From assembly GCA_910586255.1 (NCBI GenBank), contig CAJUHR010000013.1, forward strand, positions 35,230 through 99,229: a stretch of 64,000 nucleotides of DNA. Reading direction: 5' to 3'. A program made the position numbers and the translations under genes. Every line of letters starts with the position of its first letter. Positions within the stretch are counted from its first letter, which is position 1. Origin of the DNA: an uncultured Lachnospiraceae bacterium (lineage in GTDB: Bacteria > Bacillota > Clostridia > Lachnospirales > Lachnospiraceae). A model generated the notes under the pieces. It was given only the letters and a program-made list of their open reading frames with translations, had not been told where the DNA came from and did no database searches. Positions 52,104 through 61,530 of this stretch are shown here, piece by piece.

Positions 52104-52502
52104 TGGCATGTTAAGACCTATTTTACCGATTGGACTTCACCGAAGACAATAAACAGCATACGAACCGTTACCATGCCCCCATTCCTGACAGAGCAGCTTC
52201 GCGCTTACCTTAGGCAGATATATGATATCCAAGCATGGGGCCGCTTGTTTCCCTTCACCCGCTCCAAGCTCCGTACCGCTATGGGCAAAGCCTGCAAGGC
52301 ATCCGGAGTGAAACATATCCGAATCCGCAATATCCGCCATAGCCATGTATCTTTACTTATTGAAATGGGGTTTCCCCCTCTCCTGATCGCGAAACGGATA
52401 GGCGATACTGTTGAGATGGTCAACAACATATATGGCCATCTTTATCCAAACAAACACAAGAATGTAGCAACTGCCCTTCATTCCCTCATAGTATCAAAAT
52501 AA
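52104..52502 (+). pseudogene. Tyrosine recombinase (integrase), C-terminal remnant
   Basis: About 130 codons of a phage/transposon-type integrase catalytic domain: SPKTINSIRTVTMPPFL, LFPFTRSKLRTAMGKACKASG, RNIRHSHVSLLIEMGFPPLL and IYGHLYP with the Tyr. The N-terminal arm-binding and core-binding parts are missing, and catalytic positions have drifted: HxxR reads RNIR (His lost), and the second His before the Tyr is Asp (RIGDTVEM). It stops normally at 52500. It must be inactive. No attachment repeats were found nearby. Confidence 0.82.
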
Positions 52503-52519
52503 GTGTCACAGAACATATA

Positions 52520-52560
52520 AAAACGCCGGAAAGCATTGATTTCACTCAATCTCTCCGGCA
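52520..52560 (-). terminator. Terminator of the NlpC/P60 gene
   Basis: Minus strand GCCGGA / TCCGGC stem with an inner ATTG/CAAT pairing, followed by GTTTTTATAT. Confidence 0.75.
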
Positions 52561-52629
52561 TTACGTTTTCATTGCCCGCCCGTCTGACTCTTTCTTCTAA
52601 TTTTTTATTGTCTTGTCTGTCTCATTCAA

Positions 52630-53271
52630 TCAAAACATGCTGATAATCTTTACAGGAGCCCGGTAATTCCAGTTGGAAATCTTAATTCCGGTCTTGTATG
52701 TAGATGCATGTACAATCTGTCCGTTGCCAATATACATGGCAACATGATTGATCCTTGAACCACTTCCATAAAAAATCAAGTCACCAGGCTGCATCTGATT
52801 TGCACTGATCGCCCTTCCCTGAGTAGCCTGAGTGGAAGATGATCGATTCATAGCCACCCCGGCTCCATTCTGCATCACATACTTTACAAACCCGGAACAA
52901 TCCGCGCCTGTGTGAGGATCGTTTCCTCCGGCCCGGTAGGGACCTCCCACAAACTGCAATGCATAGTTCACCAGATTCTGACGTACATTGACTATGCTTT
53001 TGGCAGCCTCAGCCTCGGCTTCCTCCTGGGCTTTTATCTCCGCCTGAGCCTGAACTGCCAAGTCCGGTCCGGAATCCGCGGTGTCGTCAGCCTCTGAGGC
53101 CGCCTCCATCACCGGCGACTGCTGATCTTCCTCCTCCGTATCCTCTATATCCCCCTCAATCTCACTGGCCTCCACCATCATCGGCTCCGCATGGGCAAGG
53201 AAAGGTGCTTCCCACATCGCAACTCCTGCCGTGATCATCATTGCTGTCATGTATAATCCGATTTTTTTCAT
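52630..53271 (-). CDS. Secreted NlpC/P60 (C40) peptidoglycan endopeptidase
   Basis: 213 residues from the ATG at 53271 (GGAG seven bases before; the earlier ATG at 53298 has no site). Signal peptide to about residue 28, then an acidic low-complexity stretch (Glu, Ala, Asp) and a C-terminal NlpC/P60 domain: GADCSGFVKYVM with Cys125, SRINHVAMYIG with His176 and IVHAS with His188. It cleaves peptide stems of peptidoglycan. No SH3 or LysM targeting domain. Driven by a full consensus promoter at 53353-53381. Confidence 0.93.
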   Translation of the reverse strand: MKKIGLYMTAMMITAGVAMWEAPFLAHAEPMMVEASEIEGDIEDTEEEDQQSPVMEAASEADDTADSGPDLAVQAQAEIKAQEEAEAEAAKSIVNVRQNLVNYALQFVGGPYRAGGNDPHTGADCSGFVKYVMQNGAGVAMNRSSSTQATQGRAISANQMQPGDLIFYGSGSRINHVAMYIGNGQIVHASTYKTGIKISNWNYRAPVKIISMF

Positions 53272-53352
53272 TCTTCTGCTCCATTCTTTGACATTCATCT
53301 ATTAACAATTTGCTCTAAATATTACATAAATGTTAAATATTGTTACAATCGC

Positions 53353-53381
53353 ATTATACAATTAAAAATTTTCTATGTCAA
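53353..53381 (-). promoter_or_regulatory. Promoter of the NlpC/P60 gene
   Basis: Minus strand TTGACA (53376-53381), 17 bases, TATAAT (53353-53358). The leader is about 75 bases. Confidence 0.85.
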
Positions 53382-53426
53382 CCCTTCCGGGCAAATTTTT
53401 ACGATTCATTGTTAACAATTGTTCAG

Positions 53427-53455
53427 AAAAACGGCATAGCCCCCAGGCTATGCCG
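53427..53455 (-). terminator. Terminator of the HAAS gene
   Basis: Minus strand ten-base arms CGGCATAGCC / GGCTATGCCG followed by TTTTT. Confidence 0.88.
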
Positions 53456-53496
53456 CTCCGCAAAATCAATATCCATATTCTTTAGGGGCCCGCCCT

Positions 53497-53991
53497 TCAC
53501 CCTCGGGAACCAGGCCCGCCGCCTCTTACAAACCACATAATCAAAATCACAAGCCCGATTACAGGAAGCATCGGAATCACCAGACTCAGGATACCTCCCA
53601 CTACCATCAGCACCAAAGCAATCACTGCAATCACAACCACAATCCCAATCAGCTTCCAGTACCACTTGCTTAAGTCATAATAGTGAACGCTTCCGCCATC
53701 TCCTCTTTTCTGGCTGCCGCCCCCCGTGCCGTTATTGCCCGTTCCCGGACTCCTGCCTGCATAGTAATCCTCATAGGCTCCCTCTCCGGCGCCTGGCGTT
53801 GTGTCAATAATGGTCCGTGCAATCAGGCGGGGACTTCCTAACTCCTCCATAATCTGACTCTCTGTCCGGCCCTTTCCGGTTTCTGTATTAATATAGTTCC
53901 TGTAATATTTCAGGTTCTCCTGCAGCACCTCCGGCGGCACCTGGCCGGCAAGCGCTTCTGTAAGCCCCTGCAGAAATTCCTCTCTATCCAT
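53497..53991 (-). CDS. HAAS-domain (DUF1700-type) membrane protein
   Basis: 164 residues. N-terminal 60 residues carry the HAAS pattern (EEFLQGLTEAL, then ENLKYYRNYINTETGKG and EELGSPRLIARTI), a Gly/Asn/Ser linker, then two to three hydrophobic segments and a Gly-rich end. DUF1700/HAAS proteins usually pair with PadR-like regulators and act in membrane or envelope stress, but no regulator is adjacent here. It lies 10 bases after fbp on the same strand. Confidence 0.82.
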   Translation of the reverse strand: MDREEFLQGLTEALAGQVPPEVLQENLKYYRNYINTETGKGRTESQIMEELGSPRLIARTIIDTTPGAGEGAYEDYYAGRSPGTGNNGTGGGSQKRGDGGSVHYYDLSKWYWKLIGIVVVIAVIALVLMVVGGILSLVIPMLPVIGLVILIMWFVRGGGPGSRG

Positions 53992-54001
53992 TCCTGTCTC
54001 C

Positions 54002-55945
54002 TCAGCTTCTCGACATCTGTTCCTTAATATCTCCCCGGCGATAGGCGGCCACCAGTTCCTTTAAATCTGCAATCCTGGCACGCAGCTCCTCACCCTTGTC
54101 CGTGTCTGCCACCATAACACGGTTTTTCACCTTTTCCACAATAGACACCTTGGGCGTGCTCTCTTTCTTTGGGTCAAAGGGCTTGTGCTCTGCCAAAGCC
54201 AGATGGTGAGAATTGTAAATGAGCGTATAGCCTGCTATCCCTGTATGCCTCTGATATGCCTTAGACAGACCTCCGTCTATGATGAACAGCTTTCCTCCCG
54301 CCTTAACCGGGGTCTCTCCATCCTTGATCTTCACCGGCACATGCCCGTTGATAATATGGGTTCCATCTCCGGAAAGTCCAAATTCCTCCAAAATTCTTTC
54401 ACAATTTTCTACCTTCTGGCTCAGCTGGTAATAAGGATTCATTCTTTCCTTGTGAGTAGTCTTATCCTCCACAAAATAATGCTCAAAGGTGGTCATACGA
54501 TCCTTGCCAAATACCGGAGACTTTGCCCCGCACCAGAGATACCACATCAGATCCCTGGCATTACCCTTCTCCGGGTCATCCTCCTTGAGAAAATAGGCCT
54601 TGTGTACCTCCTCACCGATGTAATCCATCAGCGCCTTGCCACTTAAAAGCTTCCCACCGCAATTCATTACCTCAAAGCTTCCGTCTGCCTTCATAGGAAT
54701 ACATCCGTGATACAGCAAATTTCCATTATAGCATTTATAGAGTGCTCCGTTGGAATACATAAAACGGATGTGCTTGTGGAGAAGGCCGCTGTGCTTAAAG
54801 GAAAGAACCAGGGTATGAAGAAGCTCTTCCTCCTCCTTACTCAGCTTCAGAGGATTTTCCGGATCAATGGTAGGGAAATTCATATCCAGCATGGGGTGTT
54901 CCTTTCTTGCCACTGTCACAGTCTTATTTTTAAAATCCACAGCCTCCAAAAGCAGCCGGTCATCCATCTCATATTCCGGATGGCGCTTGATGATCTGACC
55001 CTCCACTTTAAACTGGATTACGGCAATTGCCTTGTGCATCTTTGCCACCAGCCCCGGATCCACCACATCATAAATATTTTCATCCAGAATCTTAGGGATA
55101 AAACGGGCACAGGGATCATCCTTGTACACCCGCGCCGCAAACATGGAAAGAGGCCGCAGGTTGATCCCATATCCGTCCTCCAGCACATCAAAGCTGTTGT
55201 AGCTGATGGCTATCCGCAGGACATTGCACACGCAAGCCTCATTGCCAGTGGCTGCTCCCATCCAGGAAATATCGTGATTCCCCCATTGAATATCTACATC
55301 ATGGAAATTCATCAACTCGTTCATGATAATGTCTGCCCGGGGCCCCCGGTCAAAAATATCTCCAATAATATGCAGACTGTCAATCGTGAGATTTTGAATC
55401 AGAACACACAGCGCCACAATAAAGGTGTCTGCCACCTGGGTTTCGATTACCGTATGAATAATTTCCCCATAATACACCCGTTTGTTATCATCATTATAAT
55501 CCACATGAAGAAGCTCATCGATCACATAAGCAAATTCCTTCGGCATCTTCTTGCGGACCTTTGATCTGGTATATTTGGAGGAAACCTCCTTACAAATCTG
55601 CACCAGACGATAGATGGTGATCCGCTGCCAATCCTCTGTATTCTTCCCCTCCTGAGTAAGCCTTGCCAAATTCCTGTCCGGATAATAAATCAGATTAGCT
55701 AACTCCACCTCCTCTTCCTCTGGTATAATATGTCCGAAGGTATCCCGAATCTTCTCCCGTATAATTCCAGACGCGCTGCGCAGCAGATGGATAAAAGCCT
55801 CATATTCCCCATGAAGATCACTGAAAAAATATTCCGTCCCCTTAGGCAAACCGCAGATTGCCATCAGGTTAATAATCTCACTGGAAGCAGCCTTCACGCT
55901 GGGATAATCCCTTGCCAACAATTTTAGATATGCCAAATCTCTCAT
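54002..55945 (-). CDS. fbp: Class III fructose-1,6-bisphosphatase
   Basis: 647 residues, the long Firmicute type (YydE/Fbp) of gluconeogenic phosphatase that turns fructose-1,6-bisphosphate to fructose-6-phosphate. Metallophosphatase motifs: FFSDLHGEYEAF, IIGDIFDRGPRAD, WGNHDISWMGAATGN and HIINGHVPVK, plus the end IDGGLSKAYQRHTGIAGYTL. The ATG at 55945 has GGAGGG five bases before it; an earlier ATG does not. It is followed closely by the HAAS gene. A weak promoter may lie near 56010-56040. Confidence 0.95.
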   Translation of the reverse strand: MRDLAYLKLLARDYPSVKAASSEIINLMAICGLPKGTEYFFSDLHGEYEAFIHLLRSASGIIREKIRDTFGHIIPEEEEVELANLIYYPDRNLARLTQEGKNTEDWQRITIYRLVQICKEVSSKYTRSKVRKKMPKEFAYVIDELLHVDYNDDNKRVYYGEIIHTVIETQVADTFIVALCVLIQNLTIDSLHIIGDIFDRGPRADIIMNELMNFHDVDIQWGNHDISWMGAATGNEACVCNVLRIAISYNSFDVLEDGYGINLRPLSMFAARVYKDDPCARFIPKILDENIYDVVDPGLVAKMHKAIAVIQFKVEGQIIKRHPEYEMDDRLLLEAVDFKNKTVTVARKEHPMLDMNFPTIDPENPLKLSKEEEELLHTLVLSFKHSGLLHKHIRFMYSNGALYKCYNGNLLYHGCIPMKADGSFEVMNCGGKLLSGKALMDYIGEEVHKAYFLKEDDPEKGNARDLMWYLWCGAKSPVFGKDRMTTFEHYFVEDKTTHKERMNPYYQLSQKVENCERILEEFGLSGDGTHIINGHVPVKIKDGETPVKAGGKLFIIDGGLSKAYQRHTGIAGYTLIYNSHHLALAEHKPFDPKKESTPKVSIVEKVKNRVMVADTDKGEELRARIADLKELVAAYRRGDIKEQMSRS

Positions 55946-56131
55946 ATTACCCTCCAAATACCGTATTAATATCACAGATTTTTTGTTTCTCTCCCTTTTG
56001 AGCCTTGTGGAAATCCCCCATACAGCACTATAGTACCATATTTTTCCTGAAATTCACAATGAAATTTTCATGAATTTTGGTAACTATTCAGCCATGCGAT
56101 AATTTGTACAAATTTTATCTCAAAAATCCCC

Positions 56132-56160
56132 TTGCCAAATAACGTCTTTTCGCTTATAAT
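56132..56160 (+). promoter_or_regulatory. Promoter of tRNA-Val
   Basis: TTGCCA (56132-56137), 17 bases, TATAAT (56155-56160), ten bases before the tRNA. Confidence 0.8.
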
Positions 56161-56169
56161 GTTTCTCAT

Positions 56170-56242
56170 GGAGATATAGCTCAGCTGGGAGAGCATCTGC
56201 TTGACGTGTAGAGGGTCGTAGGTTCGAGTCCTATTGTCTCCA
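56170..56242 (+). tRNA. tRNA-Val (GAC)
   Basis: Acceptor GGAGATA/TGTCTCC, anticodon loop TTGACGT (GAC), T-loop GGTTCGAGTCC, discriminator A. Lone plus-strand tRNA with its own promoter and terminator. Confidence 0.93.
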
Positions 56243-56247
56243 TTCAT

Positions 56248-56290
56248 CCGGTAAAATGTACTTTTTATATGTACATTTTATCGGTTTTTT
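56248..56290 (+). terminator. Terminator of tRNA-Val
   Basis: CCGGTAAAATGTAC pairs with GTACATTTTATCGG and six T residues follow. Confidence 0.88.
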
Positions 56291-56331
56291 AAAATATTCC
56301 TTTCGGATATACTTCAAAAGGAGGTTCACCC

Positions 56332-57138
56332 ATGGAACAATTGTACGTATTCGGCACTGGCAACGCGGCTGTTACCCGCTGCTACAACACTTGCTTTGCC
56401 ATCCGCGATAATGCCGGCCGTTTCTTCATGACCGATGCCGGCGGAGGGAACGGAATCTTGTCCATTCTGGAGGATATGCAAGTTTCCTTTGACCAGATTC
56501 ACCATATTTTTGTCACTCATGAGCACACGGATCATATTCTGGGCATTGTGTGGATGGTTCGTTTTATCGCCACGTGCATCAAGACTGACGTTTATCCGGG
56601 TGATCTGAATATTTATTGCCATCCTGATCTGGTTCCCTCCATTGATACCCTGTGCCGTTTGACGCTTCAGGGCAAGCTTTACAAGGTCATTGGAGACAGA
56701 ATCCATTTGATTCCGATTCATGATGGCGAAACCCATACCATTCTGGATTATGATGTGACATTTTTTGATATCCATTCTACAAAAGCCATACAATATGGCT
56801 TTACCACCAGACTGACCAACGGCCGCCGCCTGACCTGTGCCGGGGATGAGCCCTACAATCCGGTCTGTCGTCCCTTTGTGGAAAACAGCGACTGGCTGCT
56901 TCATGAAGCCTTCTGTCTGTACAGTGAACGGGACCGGTTTAAGCCCTACGAAAAGCATCACAGCACAGTGATGGATGCCTGCCGGCTGGCTACAGAGCTT
57001 TCCATCCCCAATCTGGTATTATGGCACACAGAGGACAAATCCATTGATCGCCGTAAAGAGATTTATACAGCAGAGGGCCGGCAGTTTTATACCGGCAATC
57101 TCTATGTTCCCAATGACCGGGAAATCATCGCCTTATAG
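56332..57138 (+). CDS. MBL-fold hydrolase, RNase Z-like
   Basis: 268 residues. The tRNase Z/beta-CASP-like subfamily opens with LYVFGTGNAAVTRCYNTCF, then carries THEHTDHILGI, the later CAGDEPY and the third His/Asp region HEAFCL. The C-terminal EKHHSTVMDACRLA and LVLWHTEDKS are like RNase Z proteins, but the exosite arm for tRNA is not apparent. A hydrolase of unknown substrate is safest. It directly follows tRNA-Val, though no RNase Z link can be claimed from that. AAAGGAGG precedes the ATG. Confidence 0.88.
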   Translation: MEQLYVFGTGNAAVTRCYNTCFAIRDNAGRFFMTDAGGGNGILSILEDMQVSFDQIHHIFVTHEHTDHILGIVWMVRFIATCIKTDVYPGDLNIYCHPDLVPSIDTLCRLTLQGKLYKVIGDRIHLIPIHDGETHTILDYDVTFFDIHSTKAIQYGFTTRLTNGRRLTCAGDEPYNPVCRPFVENSDWLLHEAFCLYSERDRFKPYEKHHSTVMDACRLATELSIPNLVLWHTEDKSIDRRKEIYTAEGRQFYTGNLYVPNDREIIAL

Positions 57139-57167
57139 CAGTTCAGACCATCTGAACTGCTATTTTT
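57136..57167 (+). terminator. Terminator of the RNase Z-like gene
   Basis: Twelve-base perfect arms TAGCAGTTCAGA / TCTGAACTGCTA with loop CCA and TTTTT. The stem overlaps the stop codon. Confidence 0.9.
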
Positions 57168-57342
57168 ATTGCGCAGGCCCCCACAGTATAAGGGATAGAA
57201 ATTCTTTCCTGTCTGATTGGACATAATTCTGCCTTTTCTCTGCATATACATAAGCACATACAAAAATACCATCAGTCTCTGCTGTCTTTGCATCACAAAA
57301 AAGCACTGCCTGCAGGGCCAGTGGAAAAGGGAGGATATCGAA

Positions 57343-58488
57343 ATGAAGCCTAACCGCTTTCACCTCAGACACAAACCTGTCTCCGCTCTCATTCTGGCAG
57401 AGCTTATTACACTGACCGTCTTAGTGGCCGCACTGCCTTCCCGGCTTCCCGACCAGGTCCGGGAAATGTTTTCCCATAAGTCTTCCTCCTTAAGAGATGA
57501 ATCTCAGTCAGTTTCCTCCCAGGCATCGAAAGCCAGTGATTCCAACGGAAAAGGTTATATCAAATGGGTGGATTTTGACGTGACTGCCGGGGCTATGCGC
57601 CAGGCTCTCCGATATGATGTGGATTCCTATAGTCAGGAGCTGCATTTTAACTGGCTGGAGCTCTTGGCTTACTTAGGCGCCCGGTATGGAGGAGATTTTT
57701 CCCGTTTCAAAGAAAGCGATATGGATGCATTGGTTCAAAAGATGCAAGATGGAGCTTCCATGGAGGAACTGACTGCTGACATGAAATATTATTCCTATTA
57801 CCTAAATGCTTATGGCGCGGTATTAGGCGGAATGACGGGTGTCTACGAAGTCCAGATTCCGGACGAAGCCACTAAAGAACCTGTCTGGGTCACCAAATAT
57901 GGCCTCAAAGCCTTCTCCCCCATCGCCAAAAACTATCCCTACAATGATTATGATGATTTTGGTGTCTCCCGCAGCTATGGCTTCAAGCGTCAGCATCTGG
58001 GGCATGACCTGATGGGGCAGGTTGGAACCCCTGTGATTGCTGTGGAATCCGGTTATGTGGAAGCAATTGGCTGGAACCAGTACGGCGGCTGGCGGCTGGG
58101 AATCCGCAGCTTTGACAAAAAGCGGTACTACTACTATGCTCATCTGCGAAAAAACTATCCCTACCACAAAACCTTACAGGAGGGAAGCTATGTTCAGGCC
58201 GGGGATGTAATTGGATACCTGGGCCGAACCGGTTACAGCTCTACGGAAAACACCAACAATATCGATGAACCGCATCTTCACTTTGGCATGCAGCTTATCT
58301 TTGACGAGTCGCAAAAAGACGGAAATAACGAGATTTGGATCGATTGCTATGAACTAATCAAATTTCTTGCCATGAATCGCTCCGAAACCGTAAAAAACCA
58401 GGATACGAAAGAATATTACCGAGTTTACCAAATGAAAGACCCCGCCATTCCTGGCGGGGCCAAAAGTCAATCCATCAATGAGTCCTGA
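57343..58488 (+). CDS. M23 (LytM-type) zinc peptidase, membrane anchored
   Basis: 381 residues: one N-terminal helix (about 15-32), a Ser-rich linker, a helical region, then a LytM domain (about 190-330). Zinc ligands are intact: HLGHD (His218, Asp222) and HLHFG (His311, His313). Such enzymes cut peptidoglycan cross-bridges; SpoIIQ-type ones build the engulfment channel in sporulation. The membrane anchor and the mid-length fit SpoIIQ-like, but other proteins share them. AGGGAGG precedes the ATG at 57343. Confidence 0.9.
   Translation: MKPNRFHLRHKPVSALILAELITLTVLVAALPSRLPDQVREMFSHKSSSLRDESQSVSSQASKASDSNGKGYIKWVDFDVTAGAMRQALRYDVDSYSQELHFNWLELLAYLGARYGGDFSRFKESDMDALVQKMQDGASMEELTADMKYYSYYLNAYGAVLGGMTGVYEVQIPDEATKEPVWVTKYGLKAFSPIAKNYPYNDYDDFGVSRSYGFKRQHLGHDLMGQVGTPVIAVESGYVEAIGWNQYGGWRLGIRSFDKKRYYYYAHLRKNYPYHKTLQEGSYVQAGDVIGYLGRTGYSSTENTNNIDEPHLHFGMQLIFDESQKDGNNEIWIDCYELIKFLAMNRSETVKNQDTKEYYRVYQMKDPAIPGGAKSQSINES
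58440..58459 (-). terminator. Hairpin overlapping the M23 gene 3' end
   Basis: CCCCGCC / GGCGGGG stem within the last codons of the M23 gene. It serves best as a minus-strand terminator for the cell-wall-binding gene (U-rich tail there). Confidence 0.55.
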
Positions 58489-58526
58489 ACCGGCGAACCC
58501 TATAACAAAGAAAATTTTTGTAAAAA

Positions 58527-59504
58527 TCAATTATTCTTTAAATGCCCGTTCTTGTCAAGAATATATCCGTCCGGGGTGGTGCCATTTGTCAGCATCTCCC
58601 CGGTATCCTCCTTACAATAGTATCTCTCTCCGTCCCATTCAATCCAACCGGTCTTCATATATCCGTTCTCATCAAAGAAATACCACTTTTTATCAATCTG
58701 CTCCCAGTTATTCTGAGTGTAGGTTCCGTCATCGTGCTGATACCACCAAAGGTCCCCTTCCTTCTTCCATTCTCCTGTCATAGGAATACCCGGAACCGTC
58801 CCGTTCCGTATGGCATCTCCCATTTCATTGGAAATGGTAAGAACCTCTGACTCCATCCATTTACCCTTGTTTTCCTGGTTCTGCTTATTGACTGCCCGGA
58901 CCTTTACTTGATAAGAACCAGGCTTATACATTTGATCTGTATAATCATAGAAGGTTTGTTCTGTACTCTGATAGGTGGCTCCGATTCCTGTCCCGTTCCT
59001 GTACAGACGCAGCTCATAGGAACCGGCTCCCAAAACCTCGTCCCAGACCGCGAAGCCTCCGTCCGTCAACATCACCTGGGTTTCCTTCCCCACCATCTCC
59101 TGCATGGAGGGCAGCTTCACCCGCAGGGCCAGAATTTCCGAAGAGCTTTGTTTGGTGGCTTTCACATAAGTAGCCCCGGTCAGCTTTACCGAGCTGGCCT
59201 TTGTCAGAGAAAAATAGTATCCCTCATCAGCGCTCAAATAAATAGTAATCTCCGGAACATCGTCCTCCACCCATTCAAAGCCGAAATTCTCAATCTCGTA
59301 ATAATCATAATTGTAATGCTTTCCCCGAACGTCTATTTCAATTTCCTCGTCCCCGTATTTTGCACCCAACTCAATATTTGCTTCCACATCAACAGTAACT
59401 GACGAAATCTTTTTTCTTTTTGCGGCAAAAGAAGAAATTGTCATCATTCCTGCCAACATCGTCACCGTAAGAGTGAGGCCACATATTTTCTTCCAATTAG
59501 ACAC
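58527..59504 (-). CDS. Secreted protein with cell-wall-binding (choline-binding type) repeats
   Basis: 325 residues. Signal peptide (CGLTLTVTMLAGMMTISSFAA), a beta-rich middle (about 35-220; no match recognised) and C-terminal CW_binding_1 repeats: EWKKEGDLWWYQHDDGTYTQ, NNWEQIDKKWYFFDENGYM and KTGWIEWDGERYYC, with the Trp/Tyr/Gly pattern. It is attached non-covalently to the wall teichoic acid or choline. The GTG at 59504 has GGGGG upstream. Convergent with the M23 peptidase; both act at the envelope. Confidence 0.88.
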   Translation of the reverse strand: MSNWKKICGLTLTVTMLAGMMTISSFAAKRKKISSVTVDVEANIELGAKYGDEEIEIDVRGKHYNYDYYEIENFGFEWVEDDVPEITIYLSADEGYYFSLTKASSVKLTGATYVKATKQSSSEILALRVKLPSMQEMVGKETQVMLTDGGFAVWDEVLGAGSYELRLYRNGTGIGATYQSTEQTFYDYTDQMYKPGSYQVKVRAVNKQNQENKGKWMESEVLTISNEMGDAIRNGTVPGIPMTGEWKKEGDLWWYQHDDGTYTQNNWEQIDKKWYFFDENGYMKTGWIEWDGERYYCKEDTGEMLTNGTTPDGYILDKNGHLKNN

Positions 59505-59668
59505 GCATCAACTTCCCCCTTTTCCTGTAACTCGCATTTAATTTCCAAATTTGATTTCACTTTATTACATTTTTTCCTCACTGTCAAGCAATTTCCCTAT
59601 TTTGTAATTTTTAAACATAAATCGTAAGATAGCCCTCTGGCTATCCATTTTTCACCCTGTCATTCCCT

Positions 59669-59720
59669 AAAAACAAAAATGCCTGAAATCCATCTCTTAT
59701 AATAAAATGAATCTCAGACA
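59669..59720 (-). terminator. Terminator of rny
   Basis: Minus strand 14-base arms (59707-59720 and 59680-59693) with G:U pairs, ending in a T-rich tail. Between 59505 and 59668 nothing else was seen. Confidence 0.75.
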
Positions 59721-59806
59721 CTCTTTTGCAGGCTATATACACAGTCTCCGACCCAATCAGCAAAATGATTGAGGCGAACATAAAAAGCAGCCTTTTGTAT
59801 TCAAAA

Positions 59807-61375
59807 TCATTTGGCGTAGTCTGTGGCGCGGGATTCCCGAATCACATTTACCTTGATCTGTCCCGGATAATCCAGCTCATTTTCTATACGCTTGGAAATC
59901 TCACGGGCCATCAGGATCATGTCGTCATCACTCACCTGCTCCGGAATCACCATAATACGAACCTCCCGGCCGGCCTGAATCGCATAGGATTTATCCACTC
60001 CCTTAAAGGAATTGGTAATATCCTCCAACTGTTTCAATCTGTTTGTATATGTCTCCAGAGTCTCCCGCCTTGCACCAGGCCTTGCTGCGGATATGGTATC
60101 AGCAGCCTGGATAATGCAGGCAATCAGGCTCTGCGGCTCAACATCGCCATGATGAGATTCCACAGAATTAATCACAACCGCTGATTCTTTGTATTTCCTA
60201 CACAGATCAGCTCCCAGCTGTACGTGGGATCCCTCCATCTCATGATCGATGGACTTACCAATATCATGTAACAAACCAGCCCGCTTTGCCATGCGGACAT
60301 CCACACCTACCTCAGCTGCCAAAAGGCCTGCCAGCTGGGCAACCTCCATGGAATGTTTCAGTGCGTTCTGTCCATAGCTGGTCCTGAACTTCATCTTGCC
60401 AAGAAGCTTCACCAGTTCCGGGTGAATCCCGTGAATCCCTACCTCCAGGGTAGCGGCCTCACCGTCCTCCCGCATGTTGGCTTCCACCTCCCGCTGCGCC
60501 TTCTCAACCATCTCTTCAATCCTGGCCGGATGAATCCGTCCATCTACAATCAGGCGTTCCAAAGCGATCCTGGCGACCTCCCGCCGGATCGGGTCAAAAC
60601 CTGACAACACCACCGCTTCCGGCGTATCATCAATAATCAGCTCCACCCCGGTCATTGTCTCCAGGGTACGAATATTCCGTCCCTCACGTCCAATGATGCG
60701 TCCCTTCATCTCATCACTGGGAAGCTGCACTACGGACACGGTCGTCTCCGCCACGTGATCCGCCGCGCATCGCTGAATGGCGGTAACCACATAATCCCTT
60801 GCTTTTTTGTCTGCCTCTTCCTTTGCCTTGCTTTCCAAATCCTTGACAAGCCGGGCAGTGTCGTGTTTGACCTCTGCCTCTACAGATTTCAAAAGATATT
60901 CCTTGGCCTGTTCTGTGGTCAGACCAGATATTCTTTCCAGTTCCTGCATTTCCTTGTCATACAATGCCTCTACCTCCGCATTGCGTTTGTTCAAGGCTTC
61001 CTCCCGGGCGGCAATGCCTGCCTCCCGCTTTTCCATGTTCTCTGCTTTTTTGTCTAAATTCTCTTCCTTACTCAGTACACGTCTCTCATAGCGCTGAAGC
61101 TCTGCCCGTCTTTCTTTTGTCTCTTTATCCAGCTCATTCTTAGTCTTTAAAGACTCTTCCTTCGCCTCTAGGAGAGCTTCTCGCTTCTTTGTCTCTGCCG
61201 TCTTTAGCGCTTCATCTATTATTTCTCTGGCCTTTTCTTCTGCGGTCCCAACCTTGCTCTCATAGGTTTTGATCCGGTGGTTGATCGCAAGCTTCCAGAT
61301 AATAAATGCCACAACTACCAGCACAATGATAAAAATCCCCAGCATTGTACCAATTAAAGTCGCTGTCTCTGACAC
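59807..61375 (-). CDS. rny: Ribonuclease Y
   Basis: 522 residues, the membrane-anchored endoribonuclease that starts mRNA decay in Firmicutes. N-terminal helix (LIGTMLGIFIIVLVVVAFII), a long charged coiled coil (about 40-200), KH domain with KGRIIGREGRNIRTLE and HD domain with GLLHDIGKSID. The GTG at 61375 has AAGGAGG seven bases before it. It has its own promoter and is next to recX-recA on the same strand. Separate unit. Confidence 0.97.
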   Translation of the reverse strand: MSETATLIGTMLGIFIIVLVVVAFIIWKLAINHRIKTYESKVGTAEEKAREIIDEALKTAETKKREALLEAKEESLKTKNELDKETKERRAELQRYERRVLSKEENLDKKAENMEKREAGIAAREEALNKRNAEVEALYDKEMQELERISGLTTEQAKEYLLKSVEAEVKHDTARLVKDLESKAKEEADKKARDYVVTAIQRCAADHVAETTVSVVQLPSDEMKGRIIGREGRNIRTLETMTGVELIIDDTPEAVVLSGFDPIRREVARIALERLIVDGRIHPARIEEMVEKAQREVEANMREDGEAATLEVGIHGIHPELVKLLGKMKFRTSYGQNALKHSMEVAQLAGLLAAEVGVDVRMAKRAGLLHDIGKSIDHEMEGSHVQLGADLCRKYKESAVVINSVESHHGDVEPQSLIACIIQAADTISAARPGARRETLETYTNRLKQLEDITNSFKGVDKSYAIQAGREVRIMVIPEQVSDDDMILMAREISKRIENELDYPGQIKVNVIRESRATDYAK

Positions 61376-61424
61376 AGGAGCACCTCCTTATTTAGTTTTC
61401 ATTGTACAAGAATACAACATCTCA

Positions 61425-61453
61425 ATTTTAAACTGTTTTGTGCACTATGTCAA
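61425..61453 (-). promoter_or_regulatory. Promoter of rny
   Basis: Minus strand TTGACA (61448-61453), 17 bases, TAAAAT (61425-61430). Confidence 0.7.
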
Positions 61454-61530
61454 GTAAATTAAAGGCTTTTCCAACCTTTTTCCAGCGGCCGAATGTGACC
61501 ATTCAGGCAAAAAACAGGTACCATCTGCAC

